The translations under genes were made by a program, and so were the position numbers. Shown piece by piece: positions 21,424 to 29,421 of a DNA stretch of 29,588 bases; the first letter of the stretch is position 1, and each line of letters opens with the position of its first letter. The notes under the pieces are model-generated. The model had not been told where the DNA came from. It worked only from the letters and a program-made list of their open reading frames with translations, and made no database searches. Origin of the DNA: Alphaproteobacteria bacterium (GTDB lineage Bacteria > Pseudomonadota > Alphaproteobacteria > RF32 > CAG-239); NCBI GenBank assembly GCA_017958895.1, contig JAGDBT010000090.1:1-29588 (forward strand), in the 5' to 3' direction.

Positions 21424-22832
21424 TGAGAAAATCAGAGTTATTGTTGCCGGCCGGTTCTTTGCTGAAACTTAAAACGGCAATATTATACGGTGCCGATGCC
21501 GTTTATGCCGGAACACCGGATATGAGTTTGCGTACGCAATCCAAATTTTCGCTGGAAGATTTGCAAGAGGGCATAGAATTTGTGCATGCTCACGGCAAAA
21601 AAATTTATCTGACCTTAAATTTATATATTCACAATGAAGAGGCAAAAAAATTGCCGCAATTTGTGGAAACCTTAAAAAAACTGCAACCGGACGGAGTGTT
21701 GGTGGCAGATCCGGGAGTTTTTTATTATTTGCAGCAGAATGCGCCGGAACTTAAACGTTTTGTTTCTACTCAAGCCAACATTTGTTCGGCGCAAACCGTA
21801 AAATTCTGGCAGTCCATGGGAGCTTCGTTGTGTGTATTGGGGCGAGAAGTTACCTTTGCCGAAATGAAGGAAATTCGTGAGGAATGTCCGGATATAAAAT
21901 TGGAATGCTTTATTCATGGTGCTATGTGTATGTCTTATTCGGGCAGATGTCTGATTTCCAATTTTATGGCAGATCGCAGTGCCAATAAGGGCAAGTGTGC
22001 GCATTGTTGCCGTTGGCACTATAAAATGCACTTGCGCCTGAAAGACGGCACGATTAAAGAAATCGAAATAAATGAGGATAATGCCAAGGCCTTTGAATTT
22101 TTGCTGGAAGAAGAATTTCGTCCGGGAGAATATTATGAGATAGTGGAAGACGAACACGGCGGATATTTGCTTAATTCCAAAGATATGTGTTTAATGCCGC
22201 GGCTTGCGGATATTTTGGCCTTGGGTATAGATTCGCTGAAAGTTGAGGGGCGCAATAAAACGGAATATTATGCCGGAACGGTGGCCAGAGCTTATCGTCA
22301 GGCAATTGATGACTATTATGCGAATCCGCAGGAATGGCATTATGAAAAGTATATGAATGAACTTTATGCTTTGCAGAATCGCGGGTATTGTTTGGGTTTT
22401 CATGACGGAAAATTGACCGAGATAAGTCAAAATTATGAATATACCCGTACTTTGGGTGAGTGGTTGTTTGCCGGCTCTATTGTGGAATGGCAGGGCGATG
22501 AGGCGATTTTTGAAATTCGCAATTATATCAACAGTGGGGAAAGCATAGAATTTTTGGTGCCGGGCGGTTTGGAAAATTTAAGTTTGACTTTAAGCGAATT
22601 TGAAGATGCGGAAAGCGGTGAAATAACTCCGAGAGTTTCGGCGGGAGAAGAAAAGAAAATTCGCATCAGACCGGATAAATGGCCGTTGAAGATAGAAAAA
22701 ATCAAAGAAATGTTGCCGCAATATACGATTGCCCGTAAATTTCAGGGACTAAACGGTGAAAATCAGGAAATGTATGAGCGCAAAAAGGCGGAATTTGCCG
22801 AACTTATAGAAAATTGTCCGGCGGAGGAATAG
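21420..22832 (+). CDS. Peptidase U32 family protein, TrhP/YegQ-like tRNA hydroxylation protein
   Basis: Despite the family name, the best-studied member, E. coli TrhP (YegQ), acts in making 5-hydroxyuridine at the wobble position of some tRNAs. The 470 residues begin SELLLPAGSLLKLKTAILYGADAVYAG, the TIM-barrel start. They carry ECFIHGAMCMSYSGRC (162-177), the family signature, and further cysteines at 193, 196 and 197, which could bind an iron-sulfur cluster. NSKDMCLMPRLADILALGIDSLKVEGRNK closes the barrel. The C-terminal part continues into the extended U32 region. The gene is followed with no gap by miaA, another tRNA modification gene, which supports a tRNA role. RlhA-type (23S rRNA) function is the main alternative. 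Confidence 0.85.
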   Translation: MMRKSELLLPAGSLLKLKTAILYGADAVYAGTPDMSLRTQSKFSLEDLQEGIEFVHAHGKKIYLTLNLYIHNEEAKKLPQFVETLKKLQPDGVLVADPGVFYYLQQNAPELKRFVSTQANICSAQTVKFWQSMGASLCVLGREVTFAEMKEIREECPDIKLECFIHGAMCMSYSGRCLISNFMADRSANKGKCAHCCRWHYKMHLRLKDGTIKEIEINEDNAKAFEFLLEEEFRPGEYYEIVEDEHGGYLLNSKDMCLMPRLADILALGIDSLKVEGRNKTEYYAGTVARAYRQAIDDYYANPQEWHYEKYMNELYALQNRGYCLGFHDGKLTEISQNYEYTRTLGEWLFAGSIVEWQGDEAIFEIRNYINSGESIEFLVPGGLENLSLTLSEFEDAESGEITPRVSAGEEKKIRIRPDKWPLKIEKIKEMLPQYTIARKFQGLNGENQEMYERKKAEFAELIENCPAEE

Positions 22833-23768
22833 ATGAAAGAGAATCCGGTTTTAATAATTGCCGGTCCGACTGCTTCCGGTAAATCGTCCTTAGCAATAGA
22901 GATGGCTAAGTCTGACAACGGGGTGGTTATAAATTGTGATTCCATGCAAATTTATAAAGGGATTCCGATAATTGCCGCCACTCCGAGCGAAAAAGAAAAA
23001 CAGGAAGCGGAACATCGTTTGTATGAACTTTATGATTGTGCAAAGCGCGGTAATGTTGTGGAATGGCTTGATTTGGCCGTTAAAGAGATTAAATCTTTAT
23101 GGGCGGAAAAGCGGCTTCCCGTGGTGGTTGGAGGCACGGGGTTATATATAGATGCTTTGCTTAACGGTTGTACGCCGATACCGGAAGTACCTGAGGAGAT
23201 AAGGCAGCGAATACATCAACAGCTGCTCAAAGAAGGTTTGCCGAAAATGTATGAATATCTGCAAAAAATTGATGAAGAAATAGCCGCTAAAATCAGCGCC
23301 AGTGATAAAACCAGAATAATGAGAGCCATAGAAATATATGAATTTACGGGTAAAAAAGTTTCGGAATGGTATAAGATGCCGTTAAAAAAGAAATTAGCGG
23401 AGGCAAATTTTCTTACGGTGAAAATAGTTCCGAGTTTGGAGGAAATTGAGCAAAGATGTCGGCAACGACTGGATAAAATGGTTTATGAACTCGGGGCTTT
23501 GCAAGAAATAACAGGATTGCTGAAAATGAATTTATCGGAAGATTTGCCGGCAATGAAAGCCTTGGGTGTTCCCGAATTGAGCCGTTTTATAAAGGGGGAA
23601 ACGAGTTTGGAGGAAGCGTTGGAAGAAGCTAAACTTCACACGCGACAATATGCCAAACGTCAACGCACTTGGCTGAGAAATCGCTTAAAAGCCGATATTG
23701 TGTTTGAAAATTCTTATCAGGGGCAGCCGGAATATTCGGAGTTAATAAATAAGGCTTTAAACGCTTAA
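22833..23768 (+). CDS. miaA: tRNA dimethylallyltransferase
   Basis: Transfers the dimethylallyl group to N6 of A37 in tRNAs that read codons starting with U. The 311 residues start with P-loop IAGPTASGKSS (9-19). They continue with VINCDSMQIYKGI and VVGGTGLYIDALLNG, both family signatures, then the C-terminal KLHTRQYAKRQRTWLRNR-like basic segment (here LHTRQYAKRQRTWLRNR) that contacts tRNA. The ATG abuts the stop of the U32 gene. It ends 71 bases before mreB, which has its own promoter. Confidence 0.97.
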   Translation: MKENPVLIIAGPTASGKSSLAIEMAKSDNGVVINCDSMQIYKGIPIIAATPSEKEKQEAEHRLYELYDCAKRGNVVEWLDLAVKEIKSLWAEKRLPVVVGGTGLYIDALLNGCTPIPEVPEEIRQRIHQQLLKEGLPKMYEYLQKIDEEIAAKISASDKTRIMRAIEIYEFTGKKVSEWYKMPLKKKLAEANFLTVKIVPSLEEIEQRCRQRLDKMVYELGALQEITGLLKMNLSEDLPAMKALGVPELSRFIKGETSLEEALEEAKLHTRQYAKRQRTWLRNRLKADIVFENSYQGQPEYSELINKALNA

Positions 23769-23775
23769 AAATCAC

Positions 23776-23803
23776 TTGCACATTGTTTTGTTTCTGTTAT
23801 AAA
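23776..23803 (+). promoter_or_regulatory. Probable promoter of the mreB operon
   Basis: TTGCAC and TATAAA are 16 bases apart, and TGT directly precedes the -10, making it an extended -10 as well. Transcription would begin near 23810, about 30 bases before the mreB ATG, which has GGAG eight bases upstream. Confidence 0.6.
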
Positions 23804-23839
23804 AAGTAAAGATAAAGTTAATACTGTGGAGAATTGCAG

Positions 23840-24880
23840 ATGTTTTCAAAATTGATAGGAATGTTTTCTGCCGAAATGGCGATTGATTTAGGTACGGCAA
23901 ACACGTTGGTTTATGTGCGCGGACGCGGCGTGGTGTTAAATGAACCTTCCGTGGTGGCCATAGAGGAATATAAAGGGCGCAAGAAAGTTTTGGCCGTCGG
24001 TAACGAAGCAAAAAGAATGCTCGGGCGCACTCCGGGAAACATTAAAGCAATTCGGCCGTTAAAAGACGGGGTTATCGCAGATTTCGACCTTGCTGAAGAG
24101 ATGATAAAGTATTTTATTTGCAAAGTGCATAATCGCCGGATGTTTGTAACCCCTGAAGTGGTTATTTGTGTGCCTTCGGGAGCGACCGAAGTTGAACGTC
24201 GCGCCATTAAGGATTCGGCATATGAAGCCGGTGCACATAAAGTACAGATTATTGAAGAACCGATGGCGGCGGCTATCGGTGCAGGTTTGCCGGTTACCGA
24301 ACCGTCGGGAAGTATGGTTGTTGATATAGGCGGTGGTACGACGGAAGTTGCCGTGTTGTCATTAAAAGGTGTTGTTTATGCCCGTTCCGTCAGAGTGGGC
24401 GGAGATAAAATGGATACGGCGATAGTAAATTATGTACGTCGTAATATGAATTTGTTAATCGGAGAAAGCAGTGCCGAACGCATTAAAAAGGAAATAGGTT
24501 CGGCGGAACTTCCGGCAGATGGTGTAGGGCGCAGCGTAACCGTCAGAGGTCGTGATTTGGTAAACGGCGTACCTAAGGAAATTACCATCAATGAAAAACA
24601 GGTTTCGGAAAGTTTGATTGAGCCGGTTGCCGATATTGTGGAGGCGGTAAAAGTGGCATTGGAAAATACTCCGCCGGAATTGGCCGCGGATATTGTTGAT
24701 AAAGGTATTGTTTTGACGGGTGGCGGCGCTTTGTTGGATAAGTTGGATGAAGTGTTGCGCAGAGCTACCAGTTTGCCGGTTACCATAGCCGAGGATCCTC
24801 TTTCGTGCGTGGCTAAAGGTTCGGGAATGGCTTTGGATGAGTATGCACGTTTAAAAGATGTGCTTTCCAATATGGATTAA
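23840..24880 (+). CDS. mreB: Rod shape-determining protein MreB
   Basis: Actin-like ATPase that forms filaments under the inner membrane and guides side-wall synthesis. The 346 residues show the N-terminal membrane-binding MFSKLIGMF, then phosphate-1 AIDLGTANTLVY (14-25), connect/phosphate-2 MVVDIGGGTTEVAVLSL, and adenosine-binding IVLTGGGALLDKLDEVL. All are close to the alphaproteobacterial consensus. The ATG is preferred over the TTG two codons earlier, because GGAG is eight bases before it. It is the first gene of mreB-mreC-mreD-mrdA-rodA, an order shared by many rod-shaped proteobacteria. Confidence 0.97.
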   Translation: MFSKLIGMFSAEMAIDLGTANTLVYVRGRGVVLNEPSVVAIEEYKGRKKVLAVGNEAKRMLGRTPGNIKAIRPLKDGVIADFDLAEEMIKYFICKVHNRRMFVTPEVVICVPSGATEVERRAIKDSAYEAGAHKVQIIEEPMAAAIGAGLPVTEPSGSMVVDIGGGTTEVAVLSLKGVVYARSVRVGGDKMDTAIVNYVRRNMNLLIGESSAERIKKEIGSAELPADGVGRSVTVRGRDLVNGVPKEITINEKQVSESLIEPVADIVEAVKVALENTPPELAADIVDKGIVLTGGGALLDKLDEVLRRATSLPVTIAEDPLSCVAKGSGMALDEYARLKDVLSNMD

Positions 24881-24899
24881 TATCAATTAGAGGAAAATA

Positions 24900-25766
24900 A
24901 TGGTCCGTCGCAACGTTTTACTGATTAAAACAGGCGAATTAAAAGTTCTGTTGCGGCGGTTTTTCGTCGTGTTGTTGTTTTTATTTGCTTTTTTCTTTAT
25001 TTTACTCAGCAAAGTAAACAGCAGTATTGTTGAGAAAATAGATAAGGCGGCGATGCGGGTAGTCGGTCCGATTATGCAAATAGTGGAATTTCCGGCGCGA
25101 ATCGGCGACAGAATTTATACCTACTTCTATGATATGAGCCAAATCTATATAGATAATCGCGAGTTGAGAGAAGAAAATAAGCAGATGCTGATTTTGCAAA
25201 ACAAGGTGAGAACTTTGGAAGTTGAAAATCAGTTGTTGTCACGTCTTTTGAATTATGTGCCGCCGGCGGAAGCCAAGTTTTTAAGCGCTAAGATAATAGC
25301 CGAATCCGATGATAATTTTACACATATGCTGTTGGTATATATCGGAGATGAAAAAGTCAAAAAAGGACAGGTTGTTCTGGGAGATGAGAGTGTTATCGGC
25401 CGGATTGATAAGATAAGCGGAAAATATGCCAAAGTGATTTTGGTAAACGATATAAATTCCAAAATTCCGGTGGTTATAGAAAGAAGCAGAGCGCGAGGTA
25501 TTTTGAGCGGCAATAATACCGCAATGCCTGATTTGATTTTTACTCGTTCGGCCGCTGACATCAGAGAAGGTGATGTGGTTGTAACTTCCGGGGTGGGCGG
25601 AATGTTTCCTTCCGGCTTGCCGATAGGCTTTGTCAGTTCAATAAAGGGCGGAGAAATAAAGGTTGAAACTTTGTCTGATATGAGCCGGGTTGAATATGTG
25701 CGCATTGTTGACTATGGTTTGTCGGCAGAAGATGCCGAAGCCGAAGACAGCCTGTCGGAGAAATAG
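24900..25766 (+). CDS. mreC: Rod shape-determining protein MreC
   Basis: Periplasmic scaffold that switches on PBP2/RodA. One membrane segment (about residues 18-38, VVLLFLFAFFFILLSKV) is followed by a coiled coil (about 75-118, EENKQMLILQNKVRTLEVENQL) and a beta-domain pair that starts AKIIAESDDNFTHMLLVYIG and includes VVTSGVGGMFPSGLPIGFV, the family signature. Length is 288 residues. The ATG has GAGGA five bases upstream and lies 19 bases after mreB. The C-terminus is acidic. Confidence 0.95.
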   Translation: MVRRNVLLIKTGELKVLLRRFFVVLLFLFAFFFILLSKVNSSIVEKIDKAAMRVVGPIMQIVEFPARIGDRIYTYFYDMSQIYIDNRELREENKQMLILQNKVRTLEVENQLLSRLLNYVPPAEAKFLSAKIIAESDDNFTHMLLVYIGDEKVKKGQVVLGDESVIGRIDKISGKYAKVILVNDINSKIPVVIERSRARGILSGNNTAMPDLIFTRSAADIREGDVVVTSGVGGMFPSGLPIGFVSSIKGGEIKVETLSDMSRVEYVRIVDYGLSAEDAEAEDSLSEK

Positions 25767-25769
25767 ACA

Positions 25770-26300
25770 ATGCGTTATGAATGGCAGGAAAAAGCGCAAA
25801 CTTATTTGCTTAATCGTGTGCCGTTGTTGATGACATTAATCCTGATGTTGCTGTTTTTTGTGCCGTTAAATTCCTTGGAATTGAGTCAGTTTCGGCCGAT
25901 GATAAGTGTAATATGCGTTTTTTATTGGGTTTTGAAAAAAGGCCAGGTATTCGGTTATATATCGGCTTTTTGGGTAGGTTTTTTTGCCGATGCATACAGT
26001 TCGACTCCTTTAGGAGTCAATATTATGTTGTTGATGTTGCTGACCATGCTGGTAAAGTGGTTGGCGCGTTATTTTCGCAACGCTTCCTTTAGCGGTTGTT
26101 GGTTGGTGTTTGGCTTGGTGGCCTTAGGCTTTATTACCGTAAAGTGGCTGTTTTTGATGATTTATTCCGGCAGATATTTATCTTTCGGAGAGCTGTTTTT
26201 CAGTTTTGTTTCCACGGTTTTATTTTATCCGTTGGTGGCATATTTGAATGTTCGGGTACAACGTCGATTTTTGCCGGAGAAAATAGATGAACAATTTTAG
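25770..26300 (+). CDS. mreD: Rod shape-determining protein MreD
   Basis: Inner-membrane protein of the elongasome. The 176 residues form about five hydrophobic segments, the first around 17-33 (LLMTLILMLLFFVPLNS). The motif SAFWVGFFADAYSSTPLGVNIM (about 65-86) matches the G-x-x-x-D-x-x-x-x-x-PLG pattern of MreD. The ATG has GGAG twelve bases upstream, and the start lies three bases after the mreC stop. Its last 14 bases overlap mrdA in another frame. Sequence similarity in this family is low, so position in the operon carries much of the weight. Confidence 0.92.
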   Translation: MRYEWQEKAQTYLLNRVPLLMTLILMLLFFVPLNSLELSQFRPMISVICVFYWVLKKGQVFGYISAFWVGFFADAYSSTPLGVNIMLLMLLTMLVKWLARYFRNASFSGCWLVFGLVALGFITVKWLFLMIYSGRYLSFGELFFSFVSTVLFYPLVAYLNVRVQRRFLPEKIDEQF

Positions 26301-28107
26301 TCTGGAGAAAAATCGGGTTTTAAGCAGACGCTTGATATTATTGATGGCATTCAATGTGTTGGCCTTTATCGTAATTGTCGGCAGATTGTATTATTTGCAG
26401 GTTTTTGAAGCGGATAAATACAAGATGATGTCAGAGGAAAATCGCATTTCTACGCGTTTTTTGGTGCCGCCGCGCGGTACGATATATGATCGAAACGGCG
26501 AGATTATCGCCCGCAACGAGCAGAATTTTCAGGCGGTTTTGATTGTTGAGCAAACTGTCGATGTGGCAAAATCTTTGGAGGCTTTCAAAAAAGTTATACC
26601 TCTGAGTGAAGAGGAAGAGAAAAGGGTGCTGACAGAAGTAAAAAATCGGCGTAATTTCTTGCCGATAAAGCTAAAAGAAAACCTTAGCTGGCAAGAAGTT
26701 TCCGAGGCTCTGTTGCATGCGCCGGATATGCCGGGGGTGGAAATCAATGAAGGTTTGAGCCGCAAATATCCTTATGGTGAATTATATGCTCATGTTTTGG
26801 GGTATGTCGGACCGGTTTCGGAAGCGGATAAAAAAAATAATCCGTTGTATATGGTGCCGGGTTTTAAGATTGGTAAATCAGGGTTGGAAAAATATTTTGA
26901 TGAGCGGTTGCAGGGAAAAAGCGGAACCGTAAAACTGGAAGTGAATGCTTATGGTCGGGTAATGAAAGAAATTGAACGACATAGCGGCGAATCGGGAGAA
27001 AATCTGACTTTAACCTTGGATACGCGTTTGCAAAAAGTTGCCTATGAGGCTTTTAAAGATAACAGCGGTGCGGCGGTGGTTTTAGATGTGCACAGCGGTG
27101 AAATTTTAGCCATGGTTTCGGTGCCGTCATTCAATCCGAATCTTTTTACCGGCGGAATCAGTTACAAACATTGGAGCGAGTTGCTGAATAATGAAAGAAA
27201 TCCTTTGGTTGATAAGGCGGTATCGGGGCAATATTCGCCGGGTTCAACATTTAAAATCGTGGTGGCTTTGGCGGCTTTGGAAGCCGGAGTGATTGATATT
27301 AATTCGCACTCTTATTGTGCGGGTGCAATGCTGGTCGGCAGAAGCCGGTTTCATTGTTGGCATCATTCCGGACACGGAAGTTTGAATGTGGTTGAGGCCA
27401 TAAAATATTCGTGTGATATTTTCTTTTATGATACGGCGCTTAAGGTCGGAGTAGATAAAATTCATGATATGGCCTTAAACTTGGGTTTGGGAAAACCGTT
27501 AAATATCGGTTTGGATAATGAAAAAAGCGGACTTATTCCTTCCAAAAATTGGAAAAAAGCCAAATACGGCACCCAATGGACTTTGGGAGACAGTGCCAAT
27601 ACGGGAATCGGCCAGGGATATGTATTAACGACTCCGTTGCAATTGGTAACAATGCTGGCTCGGGTTGTCAACGGCGGTTATGCCGTAAAACCTGTTTTTC
27701 TGAAGCCGAGCGAAAAAGAATTGTCTAAGGTTAAGAGATTGAACATTTCCACCAAAAGTATTGAACTGGTTAAAGAGGGAATGTTTGAGGTGGTAAACGG
27801 AGTAGGGGGAACGGCTAAAAGAGCGCGCTTTAATTATAAGGGTGCGCAAATGGGCGGTAAAACCGGCACTACGCAGGTCAGAAGAATTACTTTGCGGGAA
27901 AGAGCAACCGGTATTGTTCGTGATGAGAATTTGCCGTGGGAATTGCGCAATCATGCGTGGTTTATGGGCTTTACCCCGATAGATAATCCGCGTTATGCCG
28001 TGGCGGTTATTGTTGAACACGGGTCTTCCGGCTCGGGAGTGGCGGCACCGATTGCCAGTAAAATTTTACTGGAAGCACTGAAATTGGATATTAAACAGAG
28101 GCAATAA
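26287..28107 (+). CDS. mrdA: Penicillin-binding protein 2, elongation transpeptidase
   Basis: Crosslinks side-wall peptidoglycan as partner of RodA. The 606 residues start with a membrane segment (about 15-37), then the pedestal/dimerisation domain with RFLVPPRGTIYDRNGEIIARNEQNF (about 57-81). HVLGYVGPVSEADKKN and GKSGLEKYFDERLQGKSG follow, and then the transpeptidase. Catalytic motifs: STFK (S320, K323), SCD (375-377) and KTGT (525-528). The CWHHSGHG segment preceding SCD is typical of PBP2. The ATG overlaps the end of mreD by 14 bases. The stop overlaps the rodA ATG by one base. Confidence 0.97.
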   Translation: MNNFSLEKNRVLSRRLILLMAFNVLAFIVIVGRLYYLQVFEADKYKMMSEENRISTRFLVPPRGTIYDRNGEIIARNEQNFQAVLIVEQTVDVAKSLEAFKKVIPLSEEEEKRVLTEVKNRRNFLPIKLKENLSWQEVSEALLHAPDMPGVEINEGLSRKYPYGELYAHVLGYVGPVSEADKKNNPLYMVPGFKIGKSGLEKYFDERLQGKSGTVKLEVNAYGRVMKEIERHSGESGENLTLTLDTRLQKVAYEAFKDNSGAAVVLDVHSGEILAMVSVPSFNPNLFTGGISYKHWSELLNNERNPLVDKAVSGQYSPGSTFKIVVALAALEAGVIDINSHSYCAGAMLVGRSRFHCWHHSGHGSLNVVEAIKYSCDIFFYDTALKVGVDKIHDMALNLGLGKPLNIGLDNEKSGLIPSKNWKKAKYGTQWTLGDSANTGIGQGYVLTTPLQLVTMLARVVNGGYAVKPVFLKPSEKELSKVKRLNISTKSIELVKEGMFEVVNGVGGTAKRARFNYKGAQMGGKTGTTQVRRITLRERATGIVRDENLPWELRNHAWFMGFTPIDNPRYAVAVIVEHGSSGSGVAAPIASKILLEALKLDIKQRQ

Positions 28108-29234
28108 TGAGCGAATTAAATTTTTCACGTAATCGACACAGTTGGAAAGATAAGCTCTTTAATATGAGTTTCGCTTATATAATTTTTATTGTTATTTTAG
28201 CCTTGGTGGGCACAATGACTCTTTATTCGGCGGGGAACGGTTCTTGGTATCCGTGGGCGGTTAAACATTTGTTGCGCTTTGGGGTGGCACTGCTTTTGAT
28301 GTTTGGTTTGGCGTTGGTTGATGCCAAATATTATTATCGTTTTTCGTATGCCTTTTATTTTATTACACTTTTGTTGCTGGTGGCGGTTGAACTTATCGGG
28401 CATCGGGGAATGGGTGCGCAGAGATGGATTAATCTCTATTTCTTTAAGTTGCAACCTTCGGAATTTATGAAAATCGGCATGGTGCTGTTTATGGCACGTT
28501 ATTTCAGCACAATTACCATTCAGGGAATTCAATCGGTGCGCGGCATTATAATACCGGCAATATTTACGATTTTACCGGTGGTGCTGATAGCATTGGAACC
28601 TGATTTGGGAACGGCCTTAATGTTACTTTTGACAGCCGGTATGATGTTTTTTGCCGTCGGTGTACAATGGTGGAAATTTGCCGGCATAGGCCTTGTTGCG
28701 GGCGGGTGTTTGCCGCTGATTTGGAAATTTTTGCATGAATATCAAAGAAATCGGGTGCTGATTTTCTTTGATCCGGAACGTGATCCGTTGGGGACGGGAT
28801 ATCACATTATTCAATCTAAAATCGCTTTCGGCTCGGGTGGTATTTTCGGCAAAGGCTTTTTGCACGGTACGCAGACACACCTCAATTTTTTGCCGGAAAA
28901 GCATACGGACTTTATTTTTACAATGTTTTCTGAAGAATTCGGTATGTTGGGAAGTTTGTTGTTGTTGGCGCTTAATGTGGCGGTGTTGATTTGGGGTTAT
29001 ATGTTTGCTTTTCGCACGCGCAATTATTTTGCCCGTTTAACGATTATCGGGCTGAACACCAACTATTTTCTGTATGTGTTTATAAATATTGCCATGGTTA
29101 TGGGTTTGTTGCCGGTGGTGGGAGTGCCTTTGCCGTTGATTTCGTATGGTGGCACGGTGATGTTTTCCATTATGGCAAGTTTCGGAATTATCCTTTGTAT
29201 GTCGGTTAATCAGAGTAGTGATAATCCTGATTAG
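28107..29234 (+). CDS. rodA: Peptidoglycan glycosyltransferase RodA (SEDS family)
   Basis: Polymerises glycan strands for the side wall from lipid II, working with PBP2. The 375 residues comprise ten or so membrane segments. They include AQRWINLYFFKLQPSEFMKIG (about 104-124), LEPDLGTALMLLL, DPERDPLGTGYHIIQSKIAFGSGGIFGKG, and FLPEKHTDFIFTMFSEEFG, whose D268 corresponds to the essential Asp of E. coli RodA (D262). The C-terminal GVPLPLISYGGT is the SEDS signature. It is the last gene of the mre operon. It ends 27 bases before a weak terminator-like hairpin. Confidence 0.96.
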   Translation: MSELNFSRNRHSWKDKLFNMSFAYIIFIVILALVGTMTLYSAGNGSWYPWAVKHLLRFGVALLLMFGLALVDAKYYYRFSYAFYFITLLLLVAVELIGHRGMGAQRWINLYFFKLQPSEFMKIGMVLFMARYFSTITIQGIQSVRGIIIPAIFTILPVVLIALEPDLGTALMLLLTAGMMFFAVGVQWWKFAGIGLVAGGCLPLIWKFLHEYQRNRVLIFFDPERDPLGTGYHIIQSKIAFGSGGIFGKGFLHGTQTHLNFLPEKHTDFIFTMFSEEFGMLGSLLLLALNVAVLIWGYMFAFRTRNYFARLTIIGLNTNYFLYVFINIAMVMGLLPVVGVPLPLISYGGTVMFSIMASFGIILCMSVNQSSDNPD

Positions 29235-29259
29235 ACTTCCTTATTTTATGACAAAAATA

Positions 29260-29286
29260 AAAATTTTCGCTAAATTTTAATTTTTT
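29260..29286 (+). terminator. Weak A/T hairpin after rodA, possible terminator
   Basis: AAAATTT and AAATTTT pair around a 5-base loop, then AATTTTTT. The stem has no G-C pair, so it would be a poor terminator. Confidence 0.3.
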
Positions 29287-29287
29287 A

Positions 29288-29316
29288 TTGAAAATCCGAA
29301 AAAAATAGGTTATCAT
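29288..29316 (+). promoter_or_regulatory. Strong-looking promoter at the right end
   Basis: TTGAAA and TATCAT are 17 bases apart (5 of 6 consensus bases each). Transcription would begin near 29323 and run toward the window edge for at least 260 bases without a credible coding start. Confidence 0.55.
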
Positions 29317-29378
29317 AAAGTTGTATAAAAATAGGGATTATGTTTGCAATTATAAAATCATTATAGGTTTTTCTTTTG

Positions 29379-29421
29379 GAAAGCTTACGGTTTTTGATTT
29401 CAATCATAATCTCTAAGCTTC
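29379..29421 (+). repeat. Nested inverted repeat in the right-end leader
   Basis: Outer arms GAAAGCTTA and TAAGCTTC pair with one bulged base. Inside the loop, TGAT and ATCA form a small second stem. No T-run follows, so it is not a simple terminator. It lies 56 bases downstream of the predicted start at 29323. Confidence 0.35.

Noticed and set aside
24430..24870. 146-codon open frame antisense to mreB
   Set aside because: Shadow of mreB; Ser/Thr-rich translation typical of antisense frames.
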